From Benincasa hispida (taxonomy: Eukaryota; Streptophyta; Magnoliopsida; Cucurbitales; Cucurbitaceae), in NCBI RefSeq assembly GCF_009727055.1, contig NC_052354.1, forward strand, positions 47,440,263 to 47,504,262: a stretch of 64,000 nucleotides of DNA. The letters run 5' to 3'. The first letter of the stretch is position 1; the number at the start of each line of letters is the position of its first letter. Made by a program: the position numbers and the translations under genes. Below the pieces are notes generated by a model. That model was given only the letters and a program-made list of their open reading frames with translations, ran no database searches and had not been told where the DNA came from. Below are positions 1-11,830 of this stretch, piece by piece.

Positions 1-1046
1 ATATCCCTAATCCACATGATTAAGTATGTGATACCCAAACAATCCCACTAAGTGTTGCAAGAAAGTAAAGATGCTAAGTAAAGAAGATGGAGATGGAGTC
101 GAAGGAAACAGAGAAATGTATTGGAAAAAAATTGTATTAATTCCTTAATCACAAAATGTCATACAATACAATATAAGAAAAGAAAGGAAAATGAAATGAC
201 CGGTTGGAAGCAAAGACTTGCTTCTAGTGGATGTGCGTCAAGGGTGCCGGTGGTGCCATAGATGGGCGGAGGAGGTGACTCTCTCGAGATCTAGCTCCGG
301 TCGAAGGTTCCGGTCGTCACTCGGAATGGATGAAGGAGGTGAAGAACTCTCAAGTGTCTTCTCACGCATTTTGTCTGGATCATGGGGAGAATCCCTGGAT
401 AACTTGAATTTCTGCTCATCGGCTTCTATTTATAGAGCTTGGGTCACCGACAACATTAATGAACTGCTCTAAGTCTGACATTCGGCGCGTTAGTCCTTTC
501 TGAACCTCTGCCACTAACGGCATGGTAGGTGAAATGTCAAAATCATCTTTTGATTTTCTCAAGGTAGATGCATTGATGCGTTCATTCTACCAACCTTGCG
601 TTGATCCCATTAATATGCGTTATCGCGTAGCCACAATCATTCAATAACCGCATTCGTTTAATACCGCAACTCTACACGATGATGCAATCACTTGACGAGT
701 GCAACACCCATGCGATGGACGCATACATCCATGCGTTGATCAATACGTTCAAATTTGCGATGCGTTGATCAATACATTCAACTTTGCGATGGAGTGTTTC
801 TCCGCATGCAGTCGTCTATGCGGTGGTCCTGTTTTCGTGTTTGCGTCTACTTTCTGTATTAGCTACAAAAATAGAACATTGAACGCATAATGACGCATAA
901 TAATGGGTTAGCCGAGATTCATCATGCTGATCGACACAAACTCATTTTCTCATGAATTCCTAGCACAATTGCCGCATAATCTGCTTAACAAACTTCATAA
1001 TTCTAAGTAAAAGGCCTAAAATGACATGCATTTCTACATGTCATCG
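1..1046 (-). mobile_element. Athila-like LTR, cut by window edge
   Basis: This is an LTR read on the minus strand; its U3 start is at the right end and the rest lies outside the window. The terminal hairpin ATGACATG...CATGTCAT is visible near 1021-1044, and closely related sequence recurs at 26941-29092, including the stretch around a minus-strand TATA box. The terminal base expected to be A is G. It sits inside a copia integrase-region relic that resumes at about 1047. It carries no protein; short reading frames in it are chance. Solo LTR versus part of a longer element cannot be decided from this window. Confidence 0.75.
426..437 (-). promoter_or_regulatory. LTR TATA box
   Basis: On the minus strand this reads CTCTATAAATAG. 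The same motif occurs at equivalent places in the related LTRs at 28484-28495, 47964-47975 and 52980-52990, which supports it as the core promoter of the LTR family. Confidence 0.6.
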
Positions 1047-1189
1047 GTGGTCTTCTTCCAAGAAAATTGCATTTGTCGACACAAACACTTTGTTCTTACT
1101 TAAATCATAGAAGTATCTACTCCTCGTTTCTTTAAGATAGCCTACAAAAAGGGAAAATTTCAAACGTGGTTCTATCTTTTTAGGGTTAG
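1047..1189 (-). pseudogene. copia pol fragment (segment after integrase), part 1
   Basis: The minus strand matches the post-integrase segment seen at 13499-13738 (FVGY...GGYFYD...NKVF...FLEE) and at 19034-19270. It is the detached end of the copia relic at 2799-3891, separated from it by the LTR inserted at 1190-2793. GTTAG at its right edge is repeated after the insert. There is no intact frame. Confidence 0.8.
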
Positions 1190-2793
1190 TGTTCGTTGCT
1201 ACCGTGATTCGCTTTAGGAGTGTTTTGTATAAAATAAATTGGAAGAATAAGTTTTATGTATAAGTGATGCATTTATGCTTTGATGCATTTAAGTAATTGT
1301 AACACGTTAGGGCGTTAAATATATGCAGTAGAACGCACACAACTTCTAATGACGTTCAAGTTTTTCTAAACCAGACCCAAGTATAAATTTAATTTAGGTT
1401 CCTGGTAAATTCAGAGTCGAACTCAGGGATTCAGTTAACCAAACTCAGACCTTGCATTGTATCTTTGTAGGGGTTTTCCTAAATGAATGTGAGAAATAGG
1501 TTATTTACACTAAATTGTTGAGCCTGTGCAAGAGATGCAAAAGAGTTGAGTAGTTAGTGATGGATCATATGAGAATGGAGTTTAATGTAAGTGGATGCAT
1601 CGGTCTAAGATGAATGTACACAAACCAGGATGTGATGTGGATGAGATGGAGTGATTTGCTTATCTTTTGTTTATGCTTTAGATTTCATTCAACATTTCTC
1701 AATGCGAATAACATACAAAACCTATTGCTAAGATGCATGCGTCTAACACAGAATGCAACAAACACCAGTAAGTCTATCTCTAGTTGTACTAGGCATCTTA
1801 CTTGATGCAGCTTAGTTATTCTTTCGAACAATCTAAGTTAAAGATGCTTTTTACAAATTTGTCAAATTGGCTTAAGCGTTGAAATGAAGTTTGCATAAAG
1901 TATTAATGCATTCAAGATAAACAAGAGACAAACAAGGGCAAAGTGTGATGGATCAAATATATAAATTTTATAAAGAAACACAGAGTCTTTACAAATGCAA
2001 TATTTAATCAAATGAAATGAAAGCGATAAATAAAATGAAGGAAACTGAGTCAAGCCAAAGAATACAATCTTTTGTATTTCTTTGGCTCAATCTCGTTGTG
2101 TACAATCATTTGTTTAGGACGTGGACGAAGTATCTTTCTCAAGATTGGCTTCCTCCGCTCCTTGATCGGCGGTGGTGGTGGTTCTCAACCCTTCTGATCG
2201 TCTTGGCACCACAACACAGCTTCTAAAAGACTAAAATTACAACTACGCTATACAGAGAGTAAGGATCTTGATAATTTTCGAACTTCTCGATTCTGGAGGG
2301 ACTTCATCTATTTAAAGGCATTGGTCATGTCCACTTGGTGAATGGGTAGCATTAAAGACCATGCCCTAGTCAGAATTAAAGTCCATGCCCTGGTTAGCCG
2401 CATGACTCTCGGAAGCTTTTCAGACGCCGCCTGCTGCTTGGAAGCTTTTTAGATGCCACCTACTGCAGGTGCCCATGCTTGCAAGTGGTGATGTGACACA
2501 ATCAGCCTGGATCAATGAATCTTCTCTGCATTGAACTCGCTCCGACGCATGGCCTATGCGTTAGAGCTTTCCCCACGGCACTTGTCTAATGCGTTAGCGT
2601 TAATCCTTGTGTTGAAATCCTGCAACACAATGCGTTAGTGCCGCGATATTTAGTAATAAAACTTCTTTTGACTGAGTTTGCTAATGTTTGAATAAATTCA
2701 CGCGTTTCTTCTAAAATGAGGAGAATTTATCATTAAAAACCTTAGTTATTGCAACTTAAGAGCAAAAATAACTTGTATTTCTACAAGTTATCA
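1190..2793 (-). mobile_element. Athila-like solo LTR with 5-bp target duplication
   Basis: On the minus strand it starts TGATAACTTGTAGAAAT and ends CGAACA. It is flanked by identical GTTAG at 1185-1189 and 2794-2798. The copia sequence on the two sides joins seamlessly when compared with 13718-13740, so this is a clean insertion. About 1.6 kb long, it carries no internal region and no protein. The U3 end has the hairpin ATAACTTGT...ACAAGTTAT with loop ATTTCT. A degenerate TATA (minus strand CTTTAAATAG) lies near 2306. The best reading is a solo LTR left by recombination between the two LTRs of a complete copy. Confidence 0.85.
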
Positions 2794-2798
2794 GTTAG

Positions 2799-3891
2799 CC
2801 ACAAGCATGTGGGCCGTACATCTCCAAATCCTGAAGTGGCGTAAAATACCTTTACGACCTCTCCAAGGCTCAAAAGGTGTTTCAGAAACACTTTTGAGGG
2901 AACATTGTTCAAAATATGACATGCAGTCTCCATTGCAAATCCCTAAAACGAGTCTGGAAGATGAGCATAACTCATCACAGACCAAACCATGTCTAACAAG
3001 GTTCTGTTTCTCCTTTCTGATACACCATTCTGCTGAGGTGTACCTAGGGCCGAGAGTTGGGACGTGATTCCATGTTATATCATATAGTTATGGAATTCGA
3101 GGTCCATATACACTCCACCACGATCAGATCGTAGTTTTTTTTTATCTTTTTGCCTAACAAGTTTTCAACTTAAGCCTTATACTCCTTGAACTTGTCAAGG
3201 ACGTCAGACTTATGTTGCATTACGTATAGATACCCATATCTTGAATAATCATCTATGAAAGAGATGAAATATTCATACTCACCTCGAGCTCGAACACTCA
3301 TTGGACCACAAAGGTCTGAATATATAATCTCTAAGGCTTCCTCGACTCTATAACCTTTTCCAGTAAAAGGTCGTTTGGTCATCTTGCCTTCAAGGCATGA
3401 TTCACATACCGATAAAGAGTTTTCTTCTAAACTCTTTAGAAGTCCAGCTTCACCAACTTCTCAATCCTATTGAGGTTGATGTGACCTAACCTTAGATATT
3501 AAGGATGAGCGTTTTCCTTAAGAGAAACCTTTGGTCTTTTTGCAGTTATCGCTGCTCTGCACATTTCAGTATTCAGCAAGACTTTTATAAATATTTCAGG
3601 TCACTGATGACATGCAGGAAGAAATCCAAAAATAACTTCAAATTGCCTATATGAATAGCTGAAAAAACCTCACAAGTACCGACTTGAAGAGTCAACTCTT
3701 CCTCTTGCAACGTTCTCCAAGAACTAAATCCAGGTAGAATCATCATTCTCTACCAAACACGTCTCTGACAAATAAATCACATTTACTATCTTTGGACATA
3801 TTCCTCTTCTAGAGAGTAGTGGGATTAGTATCAAAACCGAAATAAGCTGAAACTTCCCTAAGTACAAAAATCTCCTTATTCAAATTCTAAC
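2799..3891 (-). pseudogene. copia integrase / pre-integrase / protease relic, part 2
   Basis: On the minus strand this shows Ty1/copia pol pieces in the order protease, GAG-pre-integrase, integrase. At 3170-3382 the integrase core has IYSDLCGPMSV and FIDDYSRYGYLYV. Near 3100-3130 the second catalytic Asp is in a degraded SDRGGVYM segment (Glu replaced by Val). Near 3015 the catalytic Glu region reads GVSERRNRT. Several frames and stops interrupt it, so it is not expressed as one protein. It lacks gag, reverse transcriptase and LTRs. On its right it abuts an Athila-like LTR fragment without a visible target duplication. Confidence 0.85.
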
Positions 3892-4210
3892 TTCTATGCG
3901 ATGGCCGCATGCGGTTAATGGCCGCAACATCCATGCGTTGAATGTATGCGTTCGCCTTTGCGATGGAGAGATTCCCCACATGAGGTCGTCTTTGCGATCT
4001 GCGCATGCGATCGATTTCTACACTTGCTACAAAAATAAACAATTGAACGCATTATAACGCATAATAGTGGGTTGGCCGAGATTCTTAATGTCGATGGACA
4101 CAAGCTCGTTTTCTCATGAATTCTTAGTATAATTGTTGTATCTTCTACATAATAGCTTTCATAATTCTAAACAAAAGGCCTATAATGACGTGCATTTCTG
4201 TCCGTCATCA
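3892..4210 (-). mobile_element. truncated 3' LTR of non-autonomous element
   Basis: Only the U3-start end of an Athila-like LTR remains, ending (plus strand) in GTCATCA with the hairpin ATGACG...CGTCAT. Immediately right, the minus strand reads AAGTTTGGGGTG just before TGATGACG, a polypurine-tract-like sequence in the right place for a 3' LTR. Its left part has been lost at the junction with the copia relic. Confidence 0.7.
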
Positions 4211-5818
4211 CACCCCAAACTTAGAATCATGCTTGTCCTCAAGCATGCATTATACTCAAGAAATTCTCAACTCACCTTCTGGCTTATCTTTGCGATGACC
4301 AGCTTCTCAGAATATAATTTACTCAACCTCTAACCATGGCAGCAACACTCTCCCCAACTTCGGGTACTTCTTTAAAGAAATATTTTCTAAGCTTAAATCA
4401 GGCAAGCCTCTGCTCAGAAACTTTTTACTCATTCCCTGCAACTTTGCGTTTAGCTTTTAAGAATGCGTTCGCTGAAACAATTCAAAGTCTTGCATTTATT
4501 ATTAGAATGCGACGTTGATCCTGGTTACACTCTTCATTTCGGCTTGTCCCCACGTGTATAATGTGGACAGCCAACTTCGGTTGCGTGCCATATTCAACTC
4601 AACTCTTGTTTTGACTTAATTTTGCGCCAGACAGAGAAGTTGCGCTTGTGCGCTGATCTTAGCGACTTACTTTCGTTTTGGCTTGCCCCCATGGGTGTCA
4701 TGTGGACATCCAACTACAGGTAAGTGCCTTTCACAACTTAACTCTTATCAGCATGGGTTTCCCCATTGCACTGACAGTGGAGTTGTGCTTATGCGTTGAT
4801 CTTGGCGACTTACTTTCATTTTGGATTACCCCCACGGGTGTCATGCGGACATCCAACTACAGGTAAGTGCCTTTCACAACTTAACTCTTATCAACATGGG
4901 TTTCCCCATTGCGTTGACAATAGAGTGTTTATTCCCCAACATTCTTTTTTTTTTTTTTTAAATAGCATCGCAATGTAGTGAATGCATTTATCTGAAACCA
5001 CTGCCACCCCCAAACTTAGAGATTGGCAGCGCTCTCGCTGCAAAGCTAAAGATAAACTCAATGGGAATGAGGTAATAAATGTTTGAGCAGAGGTTTGCAC
5101 ATAATAAAACTTAGACTGTAAAATTTTGAAGAAGCTATTAGAAGTAAGGTGAGCCTTGTGATGTTTAGTTAGTGGATGTAGTGAATTATATGTACCATCA
5201 TAGATGCATCGTAAAGATAAGCAATCAGACAAAGAGAATTTCAAAAGGATAATGCATAAAAGATAACAAGAAAAGAACCTTGAGTGGAATAACACTTGCG
5301 ACCATGCTTTGGAATTCATGCGGTCGAAGCCATAAGTTGAATGATGAAGAGAATCCTTCTGTTGTAACTGCGCACCGAGGAGAATTATTGTCGCACCTAC
5401 AAGGAGCAAACGTACCACATCCAAGGAAGCAGCCGCATATCCAAAATAACAATTAAAATAAACTATACTAAGAAAAGAAAGGTAAAGATACAGTAGAAGA
5501 CGTCCCTGAAGAAATTAGAGTGAAGTTAGCTCAAGGAATCTTCCATGTAGAAGATTGCTCTCAACTGCTTAGGTCAAGAAGCTCGCCCTGACCATTGGAA
5601 CTTTCGGCAATTGTTGGGCGCATTTTGGTCACCATGTGCTTAGAACTACCTTCAGATCATACGACTAATTGCCCTTCTATCCTGGGTCAATACTGGTTTT
5701 CGGCGCATCACCTACACTTCAGATATTGTTTGCAGCTTGGTCGCACAAGCTATAATACTCCCAAGATAAAAAGGTTGCCTGCAAAAACACAAAACTCAAC
5801 AAACTATTAGCTGCCAAG
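4211..5818 (-). mobile_element. internal region of non-autonomous LTR element
   Basis: About 1.6 kb lies between an LTR fragment and a tRNA-Asp-type primer site and has no retroelement domain on either strand. Reading frames up to 177 codons are present, but they show no recognisable motif and overlap low-complexity DNA. A 143-bp tandem repeat sits at 4531-4930. A short inverted repeat, GCATG...CATGC, lies near 4229-4247, close to the polypurine tract. The architecture resembles a LARD/TRIM-type derivative mobilised by an Athila-like relative; that is inference from structure. Confidence 0.6.
4531..4930. repeat. 143-bp tandem repeat, nearly three copies
   Basis: The segment beginning GCGACTTAC at 4662 recurs at 4805, a 143-bp period, with few changes; a more diverged partial copy precedes it from about 4531. 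Each unit contains GGGTGTCAT(G)(C/T)GGACATCCAAC and CAACTTAACTCTTATCA. Confidence 0.8.
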
Positions 5819-5836
5819 TCCCTGGCAACGGTGCCA
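5819..5836 (-). promoter_or_regulatory. primer-binding site, tRNA-Asp type
   Basis: The minus strand reads TGGCACCGTTGCCAGGGA. This matches the complement of the plant tRNA-Asp 3' end (TGGCGCCGTTGCCGGGG) apart from single changes. It lies 6 bp from the LTR end at 5843, as expected. tRNA-Asp priming is typical of the Athila lineage. Confidence 0.8.
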
Positions 5837-5842
5837 AAAACT

Positions 5843-7058
5843 TGATGATAAAAAGTTTGAAGCACAATATATGTGATGCATGTCTTAGGCTATGCGTTTG
5901 TTATCATGCGTCGATGGTCATGCGTTGGAATGGAAAGTATGTGTTAATCTCGTATGCAATGACCATGCATTCCTATCACAAGTTTTCTTGCTCTCTCACC
6001 AAGTATAACGAGATCGCAAGTTTCTCGGGTGATCCGAAGTCGAACTCAGGGACTTATAGCTAAATGTCATGAAGTAATGTGTTTTCGACGAAGAATAAAA
6101 GAATGTTGAGGGTTATTGGCTATGCGCTACTCCTACTACTAACTAACAGATTAAGCAGTGGAAGTATAACTATGAGAGATGGAGACATGACAACTGTTAA
6201 CGCGTAGTAAAATGCATGGGAAAATAGATAAAATGGAGAGGATGTCTTCATCGCGACACTAAGCTTAATCGCAAGGGTAACCCCAGCCAATGCATGCTAT
6301 GCGATCATGCTCTACACACTTGACAAAGACACATGCGATGTATATGCGATAGTGTCGAGAGGCCTTATTTCTAAGTCTCTATTCTCGCTCACATACTCTC
6401 ACACATAAACAAGATGATCGCATACCACCATATCCTACTTAAAGGGTGCATACGCTGTGTAGTAGTAAACGGAGCTTATTTCTAAGTCCCCATTCTTGCC
6501 TATGCGATGCAATCTGCTCTCCCGGGTATGCCTAAATGATGAATGATGCGTTCATAAGACAAGGTAATAATGTGATCAACTGCTTACAGTCTCGGGCAGT
6601 TGGTTGTTGCTGATTCTACTCATAGACAAGCATTGCGTCTGCTTATAGACAAGCGTTGCTATAGCTTCACAGTAAGAAAATAGGATTTTCTCACAACACT
6701 CACGCAACACACACCTCTCTTTGGTTTGCTACATGTTTTATATGTCTATATCGCATGATTAAGTATGCAATACTCCAGCAGTCTTACTTAGTGATGCAGT
6801 GAAAGAAAAAGATGCTAAGTAAATAAAAATGGAGATTGAATCGAAGGAAAATATAGAAATGCATTGATCACATAATGTATTAATCTCTTAAGCCACAATG
6901 TAATACAATACAAGGATAGAAAAGAAATGGAGGGCCAGATGGAAGCAATGTCTTGCTTCCATCAGATGTGTGTTAAGGTTGCCGATGGTGCCATGGATGG
7001 GGCGGTGGAATAGACTCTCTCGAGCTCTAACTCTAGCGAGGGCTCCGATCGTCCCTCG
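5843..7058 (-). mobile_element. 5' LTR of non-autonomous element, split by copia insertion
   Basis: On the minus strand the LTR ends ...ATCATCA next to the primer site, mirroring the TGATGA start of this family. The sequence matches the solo LTR at 26941-29092 until 7058, where the copia LTR beginning TGTTGGATTTT interrupts it. The remainder, which would carry U3, is not found beyond the inserted element, so the far side was lost. Confidence 0.75.
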
Positions 7059-9033
7059 TGTTGGATTTTATGTCCTAAAACTCGTAGTTTATAATATCAT
7101 ATTCTTGTTCAATAAAGCTGTTATTGAAAATATTTAGTAGAATTAAATTCTATATTCAGAAATCCAATAAACTAAGGATCCGAGGCTATTAACTTTAAGT
7201 TTGAACTTTATGTAGTGACATAAATGTGGATCAAGTTCAAATATATAGCCAAAAAGGTCTATAGTATATGAATAAGGTTGGATGCCTTATTTTGGGGATA
7301 CTATGGATGCGACCCATTTTGTAGTTAGTACAAACGATGTGATCCTAAACTGTTCATGTGGAGACATGAAAGTGGGGGCATCATATGTAAAGAGTTTACA
7401 TAAGACTGAACCATGAAATAGTCATTTTTTACGTTCTAAATGCCGTTTTATGTATAAAACTGACTATTTCGTTAATTTATGACCTAGCTAACTTTATCTT
7501 AATCTTGAGCTAACTATGAACTCCCGTTTGGTCGGAATTATCTTTAGATCTGCATAAGTGAGGGAAGCTCATTATCGCTGGCCCAATAATCGTCCCATTT
7601 CAGGGGTAAGATCAGGTGGATAGTTGGGAACATAGGGTGCAAGATGGAATTCACTCCAACCCATTATAGGGATAGTAGATAGGTTGTTCCCTTTAGTACT
7701 AAATCCAGGTATTGAAGAAGGGGCCCCACCCTCTCCTTGGACCGAGAGGGATTCGATTTATAGGTATGACCTTAAACAAATTGTTCATTAGAGGATCAGT
7801 GGAACTTAAAGAATAAGATGTAGTCTTATGGGTAAACGGTTTTTATGACCCAGCCGAGATTACGAACAACCTATGAATGATTAGCTTACTAATCATGGTT
7901 ATATCATATGGACACAAATATATCTATAGAGGGGGGAGTGCAACTACGGAACTATAGTGTAATGACCCATTAGTTAACGAATGTTGATTAGCTCCGTTTA
8001 AAAGAGTTTAGCCAGGTAATCTCGGATCATTGGAGCCCATGATCTATAGGTCCATTAGGTTCCCCTACTAGCTCATATGGAATAAACTTAAAACAGTATG
8101 ATAAAATGATTCGAATTGTTCGAATTAGGTGAAGAGAGAGAAACCGACAAGTATATGTGATATAGTAGTTGGTTTTCAGTTTAGAGATACAACTTTAATG
8201 ATTAAATGTGATTTAAATATCAAGAATATGAATACGTTCATATTCAGAAGCTCGAAAATAATGGAAATGGTCAAAGATATAAAAAGTCAAAGAATTGACT
8301 TTTGACTTTGAAAAGTCAAACTTTGACCAGCCTTATATTCACATTTGATTTGAAATTCGAGAGCATGAATTCGGGAGGTCAAAATTAGTCAACACGGAAA
8401 AAGTCATAAAAAGTAAAAATATTAACTTTTCGGTCAAAATTTGACTTTGACAAAATGACCATTTTGCCCTTTGACTAAAGTTAGTGGAAAAATCCAAATT
8501 TTTATTGGGTAATTCCACTAAAAAGATAGTAGGGTAGGTGTTGGCTTATAGTGGAGACATCAAGTCCACTAAGATAGTGGATTTTGAGGTATTGGGATTT
8601 TATGAACTTGTTTCATGCAATATTGGGATTTTATGAACTTGTTTCATGCAATTTTTGCATGACTTTTTTCTATAAATTTGAGCTTTCAATTTGGATAAAA
8701 GACTTTTGACATTTTTGCCAAAATTAGTTTTTAAAATTGGGCTAAAAAAAAAACCCAACCCCAAAAACCCATCTTCTATTTCCATCTCTTTCTCTCTCTC
8801 AATTTCTTCATCCATCGGGTCCCATAACCCGGTTTTTAGTCCAGAGAATAGTAGGTCAGCTCTAGAGGTTGTCTGGTTCGTGTTGAGTGGAGATAGAAGA
8901 GTTTCGGGAGCTTAAAAGGTAATATTTCAAAAAAAAAAACCTAATTAATTAATTTAGGGATGTATGTTTTTTTTTTGTTCAATTAGAGTAAAATTAATCC
9001 TCTTTTCCACTGTGCATGCCTATTTTTCTAACA
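7059..9033 (+). mobile_element. copia 5' LTR
   Basis: It starts TGTTGGATTTTATGTCC and ends CTAACA, giving TGTT/AACA ends, and is followed two bases later by an initiator-Met primer site. At 1975 bp it is close to the other copia LTRs here. No internal gene is expected; small frames are chance. No second LTR of this copy is found. Confidence 0.85.
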
Positions 9034-9035
9034 TG

Positions 9036-9047
9036 TGGTATCATAGC
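9036..9047 (+). promoter_or_regulatory. primer-binding site, initiator tRNA-Met type
   Basis: TGGTATCATAGC differs at one base from the classic copia site TGGTATCAGAGC and lies directly after the LTR. It fixes the element's orientation and the LTR end. Confidence 0.85.
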
Positions 9048-11114
9048 GTGTTTTAATTTTACTCAATTGCATGTCGTGGGTATTAATTTATTAGATAAAA
9101 TTGAGATTGGAAATTAAAATGATTTTTAGGTTTTCGCAATTATTTAAGTTTTTTTTGTAGTTTTAATTTGTAATTGCTCACATGTTTATGAGCATTAATG
9201 TGTGAAAAAAGGTCTGTAATTAAATTATAGTCATTAGAGTTGAAATTAGGTTGTAATTACTCGATTTCGAGAGAGAAGACAACTTCAAAATGAAGGAATT
9301 TTTTGGTTCCAGACCTATTCCAGCGACCAGACCCGACGACCCGCCCTTTAGCCCGAGATCCGACCTGGTTCGGAGTAGCCCCGCGCGCGTCAGCCATCGA
9401 TGAAGCGCCCCGGCCGGTTCCGTGACCCGACCCAATTTCTCCGCCCGCTCCGTCCGACTCGGTTTGAAGCTGCCTAACGCGTTCGCCCACCTCCGTGACT
9501 CGCATGCCCGTGCACTTTCTATCGACCCGCCCTGTGCTTCCGTTGACCGCGCCAGCGAGCGTTGACCAGTCGGTCCAGACGGTCTGGACTGGTTCTATTG
9601 AGCCGGTTTGACCGGTTCAACTTGGTTTTTTGGAGTTTTTGGTCGGTTTGAGAGTTTTTTTGGCCGGTTCGAGTTGATTTAAAAGTGTTTGAAGCTAGTT
9701 CGAGAGCAATTTTTTATACTACACCAAATTATTATTGTAATAATTTAGTTGTTAGCTTAATTTAAGAGCCAAAACCAATCCATTTTAGGTGTTTAATTAA
9801 TTATGCATGTTGATATATGTTTTAATTAAATTTTGAATCTTGTTATGCATATAGTATGCAATATAGATTTAAAATCCCCACCATAGTTAATATGTACATG
9901 CATTTGATATATGTTATAATTGTTATAATGTATATAGTATGCATGTTAAGTTTTTTTTTAATATAAAGTGTTATATGAAAGCATGATCATTAAGTATGAA
10001 TGTATGTTATAGATGAATGGTCTAGGGTTATAATTGTTATAAAATAACCTAGACTTCTAAAATCTATAATACAGATAAGATGCATTCTCACTAGGGTTAA
10101 CCACCATCAAGCAATCCCAATTTTAATAGAAAATAGGTCGATATCTTGTAAAACCGAAGTTACAAAAAACTCACCCGACAAGGTCTTTGCAAAAAGTCAG
10201 ATAAGATGACTAAGGTTGAAGGTTTTTAAGTCGACGGTTCACAGAACACCTACGACCTGGAGATCGAGCCGGCGTCTGAGTTAGGTTAAACCAGTTTTAT
10301 CATCTAGACATTGTAGGTTAAGAATCCAGTATAAAAGTTATACTCGGAAGAATCACCTAGACTTAGATATGTTTAAGTTAGTCGAAATGTATCGCTAAGT
10401 ATTTTATACCCTAACCGTCTAGAACACTTAAGCTAGAGAGAAGTAATGTACTTTTAGCTCTAGCGTCCCTAAGAGTTCACACCGTGAGATTCATGCTTGG
10501 CTTGGGCCGCCCTGGGAGCGGACTACATTCGAAGAGTGTTTGCATGAGTCAATACCATGGTGAATAGAGGAAGTTGTTCATAGTAAGTGGGAGAAAGAAG
10601 TGTATCGTCAACACATCCTACGGTCTTTTCCATTAGGTCGCACCGTGAGATTCCTATAATGCACATGCATGTCTGCCCTAGAGCGACCTTACCAATCGGA
10701 AGGCTGTATTATAGGGATTCGGAACTCCGCGAACTCTAGAAATTGATAGGGTCTCTCAGGTCCGTTTTCATTCTTGTCTTTCAACTTCGGGAGCATAATG
10801 ATTCCGATCTTTGAGGTCTGAAAATGGAGGGTCACACTTACGAGAATTACCAACTACTAGTAAATTCTCGACCAAAGTAGCGATAACTAAAGTGCTATAA
10901 GAATAAAGAGTTATTCTGGGGTTAACGTCTTGTCAAGATTGTCTTGGTTCAAAAGAGGAATAATCGACTGCCCTTCGGTGGAAGTTACTCTAAACTTTTG
11001 AAATATCGTTGCAAAATATAATAATGAAGGGTACATTATAAGTTTTTTTTCTAAATTAAATTGGTTTCTTTATGATTATAGTTTTTCTAAAAGAATATGT
11101 TTATCCTTTTTAGC
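9048..11114 (+). mobile_element. long untranslated leader of copia element
   Basis: Roughly 2 kb separates the primer site from the first gag ATG. It contains a GC-rich segment (about 9300-9620) in otherwise AT-rich DNA, then modules carrying CACCGTGAGATTC at about 10478 and 10639. Related modules occur on the opposite strand at about 15880-16060. No protein domain is seen. Confidence 0.65.
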
Positions 11115-11830
11115 ATGATTAGCTCTTTAGTTCAACTATTAGCTTCTAATAAACTAAATGGCGACAACTACTCAATATGAAAAACAAATATGAATTCAAC
11201 ACTAGTAATAGATGACCTGAGATTTTTCTTAACTGAGGAATGTCCTCAGGCCCCTGCCTTGAATGAAGCACAAGGTAAATATGATTTACTAGTTGCTGAA
11301 ACATGTTTAGTGGAGTATGATACCACAACCTGGATATTGGATTCAGGAGCCATTAATCATATTTGCTTCTCTTTTCAGGAAACTAGTTCCTGGAAAAAGC
11401 TTGAAGAAGGCGAGATCACCCTCAAGGTTGGAACAAGAGAGGTTGTCTCGATCGAAGCAGAGGGAGATTTGAAGTTGTTTTTCAACGATAGATATATCAT
11501 ACTTAAAAATGTTTTGTATGCTCCTAAAATGAGACTGAATTTAATATCTATCACACGTATATTGGAACAAATGTATAAAATATCTTTTGAAATTAATAAA
11601 CCGTTTATTTTCAGAAAAAGTATTCAAATTTGTTTTGCTATACTTAAAAACAACTTATATAAGTTAAGACCAACTAAAGCAAAATTTGTCTTAAATACTG
11701 AGATATTTAGAACAGCCAAAACTCAGAATAAAAGACAAAAAGTTTCTTCCAATGCCTATCTATGGCACATAAGACTTGGCCACATAAATCTCAAAAGGAT
11801 TGAGAGATTGGTTAAGAATGGACTCCTAAC
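11115..11830 (+). pseudogene. copia gag-protease-pre-integrase, deleted and truncated
   Basis: The gag start is ATG at 11115. Codon 22 (11178-11180) is TGA where related gag proteins have Trp, so the longest frame begins later, at 11190. A large internal deletion joins the gag N-terminus (DLRFFLTEECPQAP) almost directly to the protease. The aspartic protease signature WILDSGA is intact at 11331-11351. The GAG-pre-integrase motif YLWHIRLGHINL follows near 11760-11795. Integrase, reverse transcriptase and RNase H are missing because the sequence switches at about 11830 into an antisense copia LTR. The open frame continues to 11885 into that LTR, adding unrelated residues. Confidence 0.85.

Noticed and set aside
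4891..5424. 177-codon minus-strand open frame
   Set aside because: It lies in the non-coding interior of an LTR element, overlaps another frame, contains a poly-Lys run from a T tract, and has no recognisable domain.
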